A stretch of 44,392 bases of DNA from Bacteroidota bacterium. Lineage in GTDB: Bacteria > Bacteroidota > Bacteroidia > Bacteroidales > Prolixibacteraceae. Below are positions 8,747 through 14,914 of the stretch, piece by piece. Under the pieces are notes generated by a model. That model saw only the letters and a program-made list of their open reading frames with translations. It had not been told where the DNA came from and did no database searches. Location of the stretch: assembly GCA_023251455.1 (NCBI GenBank), contig JAHEYT010000047.1, positions 23,535-67,926 on the forward strand, in the 5' to 3' direction. Within the stretch, counting starts at the first letter, position 1; the number at the start of each line of letters is the position of its first letter. Position numbers and translations under genes: made by a program.

Positions 8747-9459
8747 AGCTGAGAACCATTGCCATCGACGATGAACCGCTTGCACTTCGTTTAGTGAGCG
8801 ATTACATCAGCAAAACACCTTTTTTGGAGTTGGTGGGCGCTTTCGATAATCCGTTGGATGCCATCGATTTTCTTTCAACCCAATCGGCTGATTTGATTTT
8901 TGTCGACATTCAGATGCCCGATCTCACTGGAATCGAATTTGCCCGAAGTCTGGAGAATGCGCCTAAAATCATATTCACCACCGCATATGAGAAATATGCG
9001 CTCGAAGGTTTTAAACTGAATGCCATCGACTATTTGTTAAAACCATTCAGTTATGAAGAATTTCTGAAGGCCGCCCAGAAAGCGCGAAAACAATCGGAAC
9101 TGGAAGCGAGCGCCCTTCCGTCGATTGAAGCAAACAGCCAGTTCCTGTTCCTGAAGTCGGAATACAAAATACGGCGCATCAACTTCAACGATATCCTTTA
9201 CATTGAAGGTTTAAAAGACTACATCAAAGTATATACTACGGGCGAAGACAAGCCGGTTCTGTCGCTCAATTCAATCAAATCGCTCGAACAGAAATTGCCC
9301 GAAGATCAGTTCATGCGGGTACACCGGTCATTCATTGTCAACCTCAACAAGATCGACACGATCGAGCGCAGCCGCATCATTTTCGGCAAAACCTACATTC
9401 CGGTGAGCGATCAGTACAAAGACAAGTTTCAGGAATACCTCGATAAGAATTTTTTGTAG
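8743..9459 (+). CDS. LytTR-family response regulator
   Basis: A 238-residue DNA-binding regulator. The N-terminal receiver domain (1-120) has the acidic pair IDDEP, the phospho-acceptor Asp55 in FVDIQMPD, a Thr in IIFTTAYEKYA and the Lys in LLKPF. The C-terminal LytTR domain (about 137-235) shows FLFLKSEYKIRRINFNDILYIEG-type sequence and the closing FMRVHRSFIVNL. LytTR domains bind direct repeats near promoters; the upstream efflux operon is a natural candidate target but no site was proven. It forms an operon with the kinase and converges on the SRPBCC gene with a nine-base gap. Confidence 0.93.
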   Translation: MKLRTIAIDDEPLALRLVSDYISKTPFLELVGAFDNPLDAIDFLSTQSADLIFVDIQMPDLTGIEFARSLENAPKIIFTTAYEKYALEGFKLNAIDYLLKPFSYEEFLKAAQKARKQSELEASALPSIEANSQFLFLKSEYKIRRINFNDILYIEGLKDYIKVYTTGEDKPVLSLNSIKSLEQKLPEDQFMRVHRSFIVNLNKIDTIERSRIIFGKTYIPVSDQYKDKFQEYLDKNFL

Positions 9460-9468
9460 GAGGGATCA

Positions 9469-9945
9469 TCAGGTGTATAAGAAATCGTCGCGCTGAAGCT
9501 CAGCCTCCAACCGGTCGAAGTTTTCTTCGTTTTTCACCTGAACAAAAGCCCGAAGCGCATTGCATTGTTCTGCCGATTTAAAAATCATCCGGAAAGTCAA
9601 CCTGGTTTTGGTTTCCTGAAGTTCGTCAAACGTGGCCACAATCTGAAATTGAGGCTGCGAAAGATGATCAAAGATGATTAATTTGGGCGCTTCAATTCGC
9701 ACAAAAACGCTTTCGTTGGGATAATTGGTTCCGTCGGGGCCGTGCATCGTGAATCTCCACATTCCTCCGGGCCGCAGATCGAATTCATCAAACGTGTTGG
9801 TAAAACCGTTCGGACCCCACCAATTTTTTAGGCAGTCGGGATTGGTCCATGCTTCAAAAATCAACTCCCGGCGATGCTCAAAAGTCCGGACTGAAACAAC
9901 TTCGCGGTCGGGCGAAGTGGCGGTCATTTTTTGCTCTGTTCCCAT
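9469..9945 (-). CDS. SRPBCC / AHSA1-like domain protein
   Basis: A 158-residue cytoplasmic protein with the START-like helix-grip fold of the AHSA1 (activator of Hsp90 ATPase homologue) group. Characteristic features are RELIFEAWTNPDCLKNWWGPNGF near the start, DLRPGGMWRFTMHGPDG in the middle, and FDRLEAELQRDDFL at the end. These domains bind hydrophobic ligands; the physiological role of stand-alone bacterial members is mostly unknown. It stands alone, convergent with the response regulator gene, and palindromic repeats lie upstream of its start. Confidence 0.85.
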   Translation of the reverse strand: MGTEQKMTATSPDREVVSVRTFEHRRELIFEAWTNPDCLKNWWGPNGFTNTFDEFDLRPGGMWRFTMHGPDGTNYPNESVFVRIEAPKLIIFDHLSQPQFQIVATFDELQETKTRLTFRMIFKSAEQCNALRAFVQVKNEENFDRLEAELQRDDFLYT

Positions 9946-10011
9946 TTTTTTTTCGGCATTAATTGTTTCTGAATGTTTTCAACAAAGAAATACAATTAAT
10001 GTTTCCGTCAC

Positions 10012-10040
10012 GTAGAGACGCCCAATTTGGGCGTCTCTAC
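10012..10040. repeat. 29-nt palindromic repeat, copy 1
   Basis: The arm GTAGAGACGCCCA (10012-10024), a three-base loop ATT, and TGGGCGTCTCTAC (10028-10040) form a perfect hairpin. An identical 29-nt copy is at 11084-11112. A further palindrome, TCCCGAT gtat ATCGGGA, follows at 10083-10100. The stretch 9946-10239 holds no gene. Confidence 0.85.
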
Positions 10041-10082
10041 AAATTTGGGCATCTGGTGCTCCCCCTCGTTTGTAACATTCTG

Positions 10083-10100
10083 TCCCGATGTATATCGGGA
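10083..10100. repeat. Short palindrome TCCCGAT/ATCGGGA
   Basis: Seven-base arms at 10083-10089 and 10094-10100 enclose GTAT. This motif is familiar as an intergenic palindrome in many Bacteroidota genomes. No T run follows. Confidence 0.55.
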
Positions 10101-10239
10101 AGGGAAAAATGGTTATGAGTTTATAGCTCAATCCTAATTTCATATTTATTTCAAAACTAAAATTCATTCAGGATAATGTCAATTAAACGTATCTACCTGC
10201 AATGTTTTTTTATACTTTTACCTTAAACCTGAAATTTAT

Positions 10240-10962
10240 ATGCCTATGAAATCAGCTAATCGAATTATTCGCATTGTACTTATTCTGGCAACCTTATCAT
10301 TTGGCTCCTGTGAAGATCCATCAGATATTTCAAGCGAGAACCTAAGGATTTTGCCCAATCAAATACTATCTGCCAATATTGATGCGAATGGTAATATGTA
10401 CTTTATGCCTCAGATGCTAATGGCAGAGGGGGGAAATCCATTTCACTCCTATGATTGGTCCTTGGATGCAGGTTCAAATCCACCATCCGGAGTTAGTATT
10501 GGGGCCCTTGATGGAATTGTGACTCGCTCAAGCACTTCGGGTGCTGGATTTAGTAAAGGAACAGTCTCTTTTAAAGTGAAGGTATCCGACGGAGATAGGA
10601 CAAGAACCGAGTCCGTTAGATTAAATATTGGTAACTCATCGATAAGTCCAGTTGCAGATGTGCAGCAACTTCCGGTAAATGAATTCCAGTTGATGGACGC
10701 AAAAGTGAATTCGAAATATTGTGCTTCCTTGTTTGTCATGGGAGGAACACCGCCTTATACCTGGGTTATGGATTCTGATTTTTCTCCTATTTCGAAAATG
10801 GAATCCTATGGATTGAATGTCGATCCGATTTATGGAATTGTTTCTGGAACAGTTCTGAATAGTGCACCTGAAACTGAACTAAAATTCAAAGTTATTATCC
10901 GGGATTCAAAAGGTAAAACAGCATTATTTAGTCCTACCTACAAAATCCGTATTAATAAATAG
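10240..10962 (+). CDS. Putative lipoprotein with Ig-like domains
   Basis: A 240-residue exported protein. The N-terminus (RIVLILATLSFGSCEDP) is a lipoprotein signal with a lipobox-like GSC, the Cys at about residue 24. Two beta-sandwich segments follow, each with the pattern of cadherin-like or putative Ig (He_PIG) repeats: YDWSLDAGSNPPSGVSIGALDGIVT...FKVKVSDGD, and GGTPPYTWVMDSD...YGLNVDPIYGIVSGT...FKVIIRDSKG. Such domains usually serve in surface binding or as spacers; no enzyme motif is seen. The gene stands alone, with one exact copy of a 29-nt palindrome on each side. The start could also be the ATG two codons downstream. Specific function unknown. Confidence 0.7.
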   Translation: MPMKSANRIIRIVLILATLSFGSCEDPSDISSENLRILPNQILSANIDANGNMYFMPQMLMAEGGNPFHSYDWSLDAGSNPPSGVSIGALDGIVTRSSTSGAGFSKGTVSFKVKVSDGDRTRTESVRLNIGNSSISPVADVQQLPVNEFQLMDAKVNSKYCASLFVMGGTPPYTWVMDSDFSPISKMESYGLNVDPIYGIVSGTVLNSAPETELKFKVIIRDSKGKTALFSPTYKIRINK

Positions 10963-11050
10963 ATTTGAGAACTGACATTGCTGGCGCGAATTAATTACAT
11001 CCAATGTTCCCGAATACCATTTCCCGGATGCGGCCTCTGTCCGTTGGTTT

Positions 11051-11084
11051 GGTCGGTTTCGTTGGCGCCGGTCGTTTTCATTGG
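11051..11084. repeat. Degenerate direct repeat, period 19
   Basis: GGTCGGTTTCGTTGG at 11051-11065 recurs as GGTCGTTTTCATTGG at 11070-11084 (13 of 15 bases alike), directly abutting the second 29-nt palindrome. Confidence 0.4.
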
Positions 11085-11112
11085 TAGAGACGCCCAATTT
11101 GGGCGTCTCTAC
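11084..11112. repeat. 29-nt palindromic repeat, copy 2
   Basis: Identical base for base to 10012-10040: arm GTAGAGACGCCCA, loop ATT, complementary arm. The two copies lie 1,072 bases apart and bracket the Ig-like lipoprotein gene. Confidence 0.85.
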
Positions 11113-11151
11113 CGACAATGTTCGTCTCTAAATATTTGCCAGCTTATTTAT

Positions 11152-11172
11152 GCACGGATTATAAATCCGTGC
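11152..11172. repeat. Palindrome GCACGGATT/AATCCGTGC
   Basis: Nine-base perfect arms at 11152-11160 and 11164-11172 with loop ATA, followed by TAGCGG. It resembles another Bacteroidota intergenic palindrome type. Confidence 0.5.
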
Positions 11173-11199
11173 TAGCGGAGGTACGTAATTTATTGTATT

Positions 11200-11436
11200 T
11201 CATTCTCTTATTGTCCATGTTATACAATTTAAAGCTCCATCAAATTGAACAATTTCTCACATATCCAATTTGTCAATTCTGTTTTTAGCTGAATATTCCG
11301 GAAAGTGTTTCGAAATCTGTATTATTGCTTCTTCATCATCTTTTGGTCGATTTAAGGATGGAACAATTATTAAATCTTTGGTCTGTAGGAAATTAATATA
11401 GGCGATATTGTCCTCAATTTCTTTTTCAGAAACCCT
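11200..11436 (-). pseudogene. Remnant of agmatine deiminase / peptidyl-arginine deiminase-like gene (C-terminus)
   Basis: On the minus strand about 78 codons read like the end of this guanidine-hydrolase family, which converts agmatine to N-carbamoylputrescine. The readable parts are AYINFLQTKDLIIVPSLNRP, then EEAIIQISKHFPEY, then KNRIDKLDM. A TGA follows (11257-11259), but the same frame continues with EIVQFDGALNCITWTIRE to a second stop at 11200-11202. DGALNCITW is the motif with the catalytic Cys, normally GGxxxC(I/M)T. The first three quarters of the gene, including the other catalytic residues, are missing. The 5' boundary falls where a 21-bp tandem repeat begins. Hence a truncated and nonsense-mutated fossil gene, not a functional small protein. 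Confidence 0.7.
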
Positions 11437-11520
11437 TGTCATCGTGTATTGTTTGCGTGTCATCGGGCATTGTTCACTTGTCATCGGTCATTGCGAAGCT
11501 GTCATCGTGTTCCTGTCGGC
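11437..11520. repeat. Four tandem units of a 21-bp repeat
   Basis: Units start at 11437, 11458, 11479 and 11500, each opening TGTCATCG. Units 1-3 continue (G/T)(T/G)(C/T)ATTG before diverging. The spacing is exactly 21 bases throughout. The array lies between the deiminase remnant and the 3' end of the methyltransferase gene. Confidence 0.8.
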
Positions 11521-11524
11521 TAAT

Positions 11525-12145
11525 TTAGATTCTCCTGAAACTGCAAAAAATGAAATTTTGAATGGTGTCAAATGGAGTTTTATGGTCAACTGTTATGCAG
11601 TTTAATTTTTCGAAGTATTTATTCAGTCGATTAGTCAACGAAACTTCCGAATATTGTTTGATTTCTATTCCACTGCATTTCTTCTGTCCTTGTTCCGAAA
11701 AGGTTCCGATCACTAAAATTCCAGACGAATTCATACTTCGCTGAATGGTGTCAATATAGTTTTCTATTTCCTTTTCGTGAGTCAGAAAGTGAAATGCAGC
11801 CCGGTCGTGCCAGAAGTCATACTTTTCGGTCGGATTAAAAGCTGCTGCATCTGCAACAATCCATTTTACTTTTTGCGCACGGTCTCCAAGCCTTTGCCGG
11901 GCACGTGCAATTGCAGTTTCCGAAATGTCGAGAATGGTAATGTCCTCATAACCCAGATCAAGCAGGTGGTCAACCAAAAAGCTGTCGCCACCGCCAATAT
12001 CAATAATCTTTGCAGTTAACGGCACATTAAATTGGCTAAAGAAAGACAAGGATACTTCAGGTATTGGCTGATACCAACTTACTTCATTCAGCGGTTTAGT
12101 CTTGTAAATATTCTCCCAGTGTTCTTTACTGTTTAATTCTTCCAT
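11525..12145 (-). CDS. Class I SAM-dependent methyltransferase
   Basis: A 206-residue cytoplasmic methyltransferase. The SAM-binding motif I is IIDIGGGDSFLVDHLLDLG (about 46-64). The acidic residue after strand 2 is ITILDIS, motif II is KVKWIVADAAAFNP, and the motif-III region is WHDRAAFHFL with the following helix. The opening SKEHWENIYKTKPLNEVSWYQPIPEVSL is typical of the methyltransferase-25-like family found near thiopurine methyltransferase relatives; substrate unknown. It is a monocistronic leftward gene with the 21-bp tandem array just beyond its stop codon. Confidence 0.88.
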   Translation of the reverse strand: MEELNSKEHWENIYKTKPLNEVSWYQPIPEVSLSFFSQFNVPLTAKIIDIGGGDSFLVDHLLDLGYEDITILDISETAIARARQRLGDRAQKVKWIVADAAAFNPTEKYDFWHDRAAFHFLTHEKEIENYIDTIQRSMNSSGILVIGTFSEQGQKKCSGIEIKQYSEVSLTNRLNKYFEKLNCITVDHKTPFDTIQNFIFCSFRRI

Positions 12146-12220
12146 CTTTTAGTTATTTAAAATGCTTGTGGTATGAGTTGATTACAAGATTAGCTAATTC
12201 TTCCCTGAAAATCAAGATAC

Positions 12221-12252
12221 AAAAAAAGAGCGACCCAAATGAGCCGCTCTTT
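12221..12252 (-). terminator. Terminator of the TPR lipoprotein gene
   Basis: Read on the minus strand, AAAGAGCGGC pairs with GTCGCTCTTT (one G-T pair) around a TCATTTGG loop, and a run of T follows. It starts 22 bases after the stop codon. Confidence 0.85.
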
Positions 12253-12273
12253 CCAGATATAATTTTGATTCGA

Positions 12274-14028
12274 TTATTTTACCAGTTCTTTGAATTTAGC
12301 TTCATCGAAGTATTTTGCAAACTCCATATCGGTAGCAGCAGTTTTCTTCAGTTCAGGTTTCAATTCAAACGCTTTCTGCAGGCTTTCGTACATCAGGTTT
12401 TCTTTGGCAGTGCGGGCGCCAACAACACCTTTGAAGTATTCTTTCCAGTAGCAACCTTGCCATGTGCAGTTTTCCAGCGATTTTAAAGCTCCGTTGTTAT
12501 CGCCTGTAAGAATTTTAGCTAAGCCAGTGTTTGGAGAGTCAGAATCGTTAAAATATTTAACCGCTTTGGCATAGTCGCCTTTAATGATGCTTAAAATTCC
12601 GAGGTTGTTGTTTACAGCATCGCCAGCGCCTGAAGCAGCTCCGAAATAAGTTTCAGCTTTAGCTAAGTTGCCTTCTTTCAGTTCGCAAACGCCTAAGTTG
12701 TTTTTAATGATAGGTTCATTGTTGTTCAGCTTTTCAGCTTTTTCGAACAAGCTTTTAGCATCAGCATATTTCTGTTGTTTTACCAAAGTCATACCTGCAT
12801 TGTTATAACCTCTCCAGTCGTTCGGGAATTGTTTCATGAACGAATTGTAGATAGCCAGTTGTTTGTTGGCGTCTTTAGTTAAAGTAGCAGCATAAAGCAA
12901 TTCAGCAGGGTTCAGTTTCGATGGATCAGAATCGGCCAAAGCAGCAATTTCTTCGTCGGTTTTACCAATCAGGTCGATGCTTGTGGTGAATTTTGAACGA
13001 CGCAATTGTGGTAAAACTTCGCTGGCAACACCAGTGAAGGCAGCCGAAAGGTTTTTGATTTCGCGTTCGCGAACTTCAGGATCAGTGTACATTGAAAGTA
13101 CGCGTAAGATCAATTCTTTATCCTGAATGTTCGATTTGCCCATCATTTCTTTGAATCCGTCCCAATCTTCAGGGGTGAATTTAGTTTTGAATTCGGCTTC
13201 AACTTCATCTTTTTTCAATTCTTTGGTTAAGAATTTTGAAGAAGCATCCATACGTTTTTCAGCCAGTTTGGTGTTCAAATCCAACGCGCCGTCAGGTGAA
13301 GCATAAGAAGAAACTTCCATACTTCTGATTTTTTTGCGTGGGTCTTTAGCGGCTTCCCTGTTGTATTCGTTCAAACGGGCAATTTCGTCTTTAGTCAATT
13401 CTTCTTTACGAATATCTGCTTTGTTGATCAGGTATTTGATGTCAGCAGTGTATTCGTCAGGAACAATGCGTTGGAAAGCATCGATGTTTGGATCGTATTT
13501 GCCAGTGTTATTTTTTTCGCGGGTTACGCCAATCAATGGAGTTGGGTAATTTACAACCAAAGTTGGAGTTGCAAGTACACCTTTAGCCAGCTGAATTGGT
13601 GCAAAGTCAACGCTTTTTGCTCCCTGAGATGCCGTAATGCGCAGTTCAAGGTTCGATAAACGCATGGCTTCTGCATAAGCAACTGCATCTTTATAGGCAA
13701 AGCTTCCGCCACCTTTCAAAGTGATTACTTTGTTGTTGGCATCTACTTTTTCGCCCTGAAGAGTTACAGGTTCAAAAGCTTTTTCGCCACCTTCGTATTT
13801 CAATACTGGGGTAGCAACCATGGTTACTTTTTTAGCGAAATACTTAGCAGGGAATTTGCCGTCGATGGCAACATCAACCTTTCCTGCATGAGTTTCAAGG
13901 ATTTCCGGAGTAGTTTTGAAATTGATCAAGTTTGCGTTTTTCTTCATCTTCTGCAAACTTGCGCAGCTTGATAACAGCACAGCTGCCAATGCGATAAGGG
14001 CAAGTGGTTTTAAGTTAAATCTTCTCAT
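12274..14028 (-). CDS. TPR-containing outer-envelope lipoprotein
   Basis: A 584-residue protein. Its signal peptide ends in a lipobox (LAAVLLSSCASLQ, Cys about 22). The N-terminal half is beta-rich and unrecognised. Around residues 235-265 MEVSSYASPDGALDLN...AEKRMDASSKFL resembles part of an OmpA-like peptidoglycan-binding fold. The C-terminal part (about 385-560) holds tetratricopeptide repeats (WRGYNNAGMTLVKQQKYADAKSLFEKAEKLN, NNLGVCELKEGNLAKAETYF, NNLGILSIIKGDYAKAVKYF). The combination suggests a periplasmic, peptidoglycan-associated scaffold. A good TANNTTTG promoter and a terminator make it a single-gene unit. Such proteins are conserved in Bacteroidales but their role is not settled. 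Confidence 0.7.
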   Translation of the reverse strand: MRRFNLKPLALIALAAVLLSSCASLQKMKKNANLINFKTTPEILETHAGKVDVAIDGKFPAKYFAKKVTMVATPVLKYEGGEKAFEPVTLQGEKVDANNKVITLKGGGSFAYKDAVAYAEAMRLSNLELRITASQGAKSVDFAPIQLAKGVLATPTLVVNYPTPLIGVTREKNNTGKYDPNIDAFQRIVPDEYTADIKYLINKADIRKEELTKDEIARLNEYNREAAKDPRKKIRSMEVSSYASPDGALDLNTKLAEKRMDASSKFLTKELKKDEVEAEFKTKFTPEDWDGFKEMMGKSNIQDKELILRVLSMYTDPEVREREIKNLSAAFTGVASEVLPQLRRSKFTTSIDLIGKTDEEIAALADSDPSKLNPAELLYAATLTKDANKQLAIYNSFMKQFPNDWRGYNNAGMTLVKQQKYADAKSLFEKAEKLNNNEPIIKNNLGVCELKEGNLAKAETYFGAASGAGDAVNNNLGILSIIKGDYAKAVKYFNDSDSPNTGLAKILTGDNNGALKSLENCTWQGCYWKEYFKGVVGARTAKENLMYESLQKAFELKPELKKTAATDMEFAKYFDEAKFKELVK

Positions 14029-14074
14029 AATGCGTATATTAAATTTAAAGTTGGTGTAATTGAATGAATGACCA

Positions 14075-14104
14075 CAAAATTAGTAATGTTTCGTTTATAA
14101 AAAA
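14075..14104 (-). promoter_or_regulatory. Likely promoter of the TPR lipoprotein gene
   Basis: On the minus strand TAATTTTG (14082-14075) fits TANNTTTG exactly. TTTT lies 18 bases upstream (14104-14101). The start codon is about 40 bases beyond the predicted transcription start. Confidence 0.5.
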
Positions 14105-14117
14105 GCATAAAACTGGT

Positions 14118-14756
14118 TTAATCCAATATTACACGGGTCATACCCTTGTCAAACTGACCGTTAAATATGGTAGCAGTAAGCTTTTCAAAGTCAGCAGGCT
14201 TTTTTACAAAATCTATACCATTTGTGTCGATAATCAGGACCGGAAAGTCGGTTTGTTGCTTGAAATAGCCAAAATATCCCTGTGTAATCTTTTCGAGATA
14301 CTCTTTGGTGATGAACGTTTCGTAGGTTCTTCCTCTTTCTGCAATATTTTTCAAAAGCAAATCGGTATCCTTGTGCAGATAGACGTACAGATCGGGTTTA
14401 GGCATTTTCTCATAGATGATGTTGAAAAACTGCCGGTATAAATTGTATTCGTCGGGCTGTAAAGTGTTCTGAGCGAAAATAAGCGATTTCATGAAGTAAT
14501 AATCCGAAATCGTGAAAGGGCTGAACAGGTCGAAATGACTGAGTTCGCGGTTTAACTGATTGTATCGTTCGGCCAAAAATGCCATTTCGAGCGGAAATGA
14601 ATATTGATCCTGATTTTCGTAAAACTTGGGAAGGAAAGGATTGTCCGCAAATTGTTCCAATACCAGTTTAGTCTGGTACTTTTCACTGATCATTTGGGCG
14701 AGAGTGGTCTTCCCGGCTCCAATGTTTCCTTCTATAACCAAATAGTTTAAACTCAT
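14118..14756 (-). CDS. Deoxynucleoside kinase (dAK/dGK type)
   Basis: A 212-residue cytoplasmic kinase that phosphorylates deoxyadenosine, deoxyguanosine or deoxycytidine for nucleotide salvage. The P-loop is GNIGAGKTT (residues 10-18), the substrate-binding Glu lies in LVLEQFADNPFLPKFYEN, the DRS-like motif is at ISDYYFMKSLIFA, and the lid carries AERGRTYE. The length is normal for the family. Downstream, before the TPR gene, there is no clear terminator; upstream sits the terminator of the peptidase gene. The preferred base cannot be decided from the sequence alone. Confidence 0.9.
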   Translation of the reverse strand: MSLNYLVIEGNIGAGKTTLAQMISEKYQTKLVLEQFADNPFLPKFYENQDQYSFPLEMAFLAERYNQLNRELSHFDLFSPFTISDYYFMKSLIFAQNTLQPDEYNLYRQFFNIIYEKMPKPDLYVYLHKDTDLLLKNIAERGRTYETFITKEYLEKITQGYFGYFKQQTDFPVLIIDTNGIDFVKKPADFEKLTATIFNGQFDKGMTRVILD

Positions 14757-14766
14757 AATCAGGACA

Positions 14767-14802
14767 TAAAAAAATCCCGGATGTTATTTTTCGGGATTTT
14801 AA
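14767..14802 (-). terminator. Terminator of the prolyl oligopeptidase gene
   Basis: AAAATCCCG (14771-14779) pairs with CGGGATTTT (14792-14800). On the minus strand a T run closes the structure. It lies just before the start of the deoxynucleoside kinase gene. Confidence 0.75.
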
Positions 14803-14831
14803 AATTACAATATTTTGCGTCAAAAGAATGG

Positions 14832-14911
14832 GGAAAAGTCAATAGTCATTGGAAAATATTTCAAAGGTAATCTGTTGTGTTTCGCTTTTCTAATGACTAA
14901 TGACCTTTTTC
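14832..14911. repeat. Imperfect inverted repeat with internal GTCATT repeats
   Basis: Left arm 14832-14856 (containing GTCAATAGTCATTGG) pairs imperfectly with right arm 14886-14911 (containing CTAATGACTAATGAC), about 25 bases each with a loop of about 29. Each arm is built from a short direct repeat. The right arm ends four bases before the end of the peptidase gene. Confidence 0.55.
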
Positions 14912-14914
14912 TTT

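Noticed and set aside
11257..11484. Apparent 75-codon minus-strand gene at the deiminase remnant
   Set aside because: Its first 17 codons come from the 21-bp tandem array and the rest is an interrupted deiminase C-terminus; treated as a pseudogene.
11437..11520. CRISPR or recombinase attachment array
   Set aside because: The period of 21 bases leaves no room for spacers and no recombinase gene is nearby; a simple tandem repeat fits.
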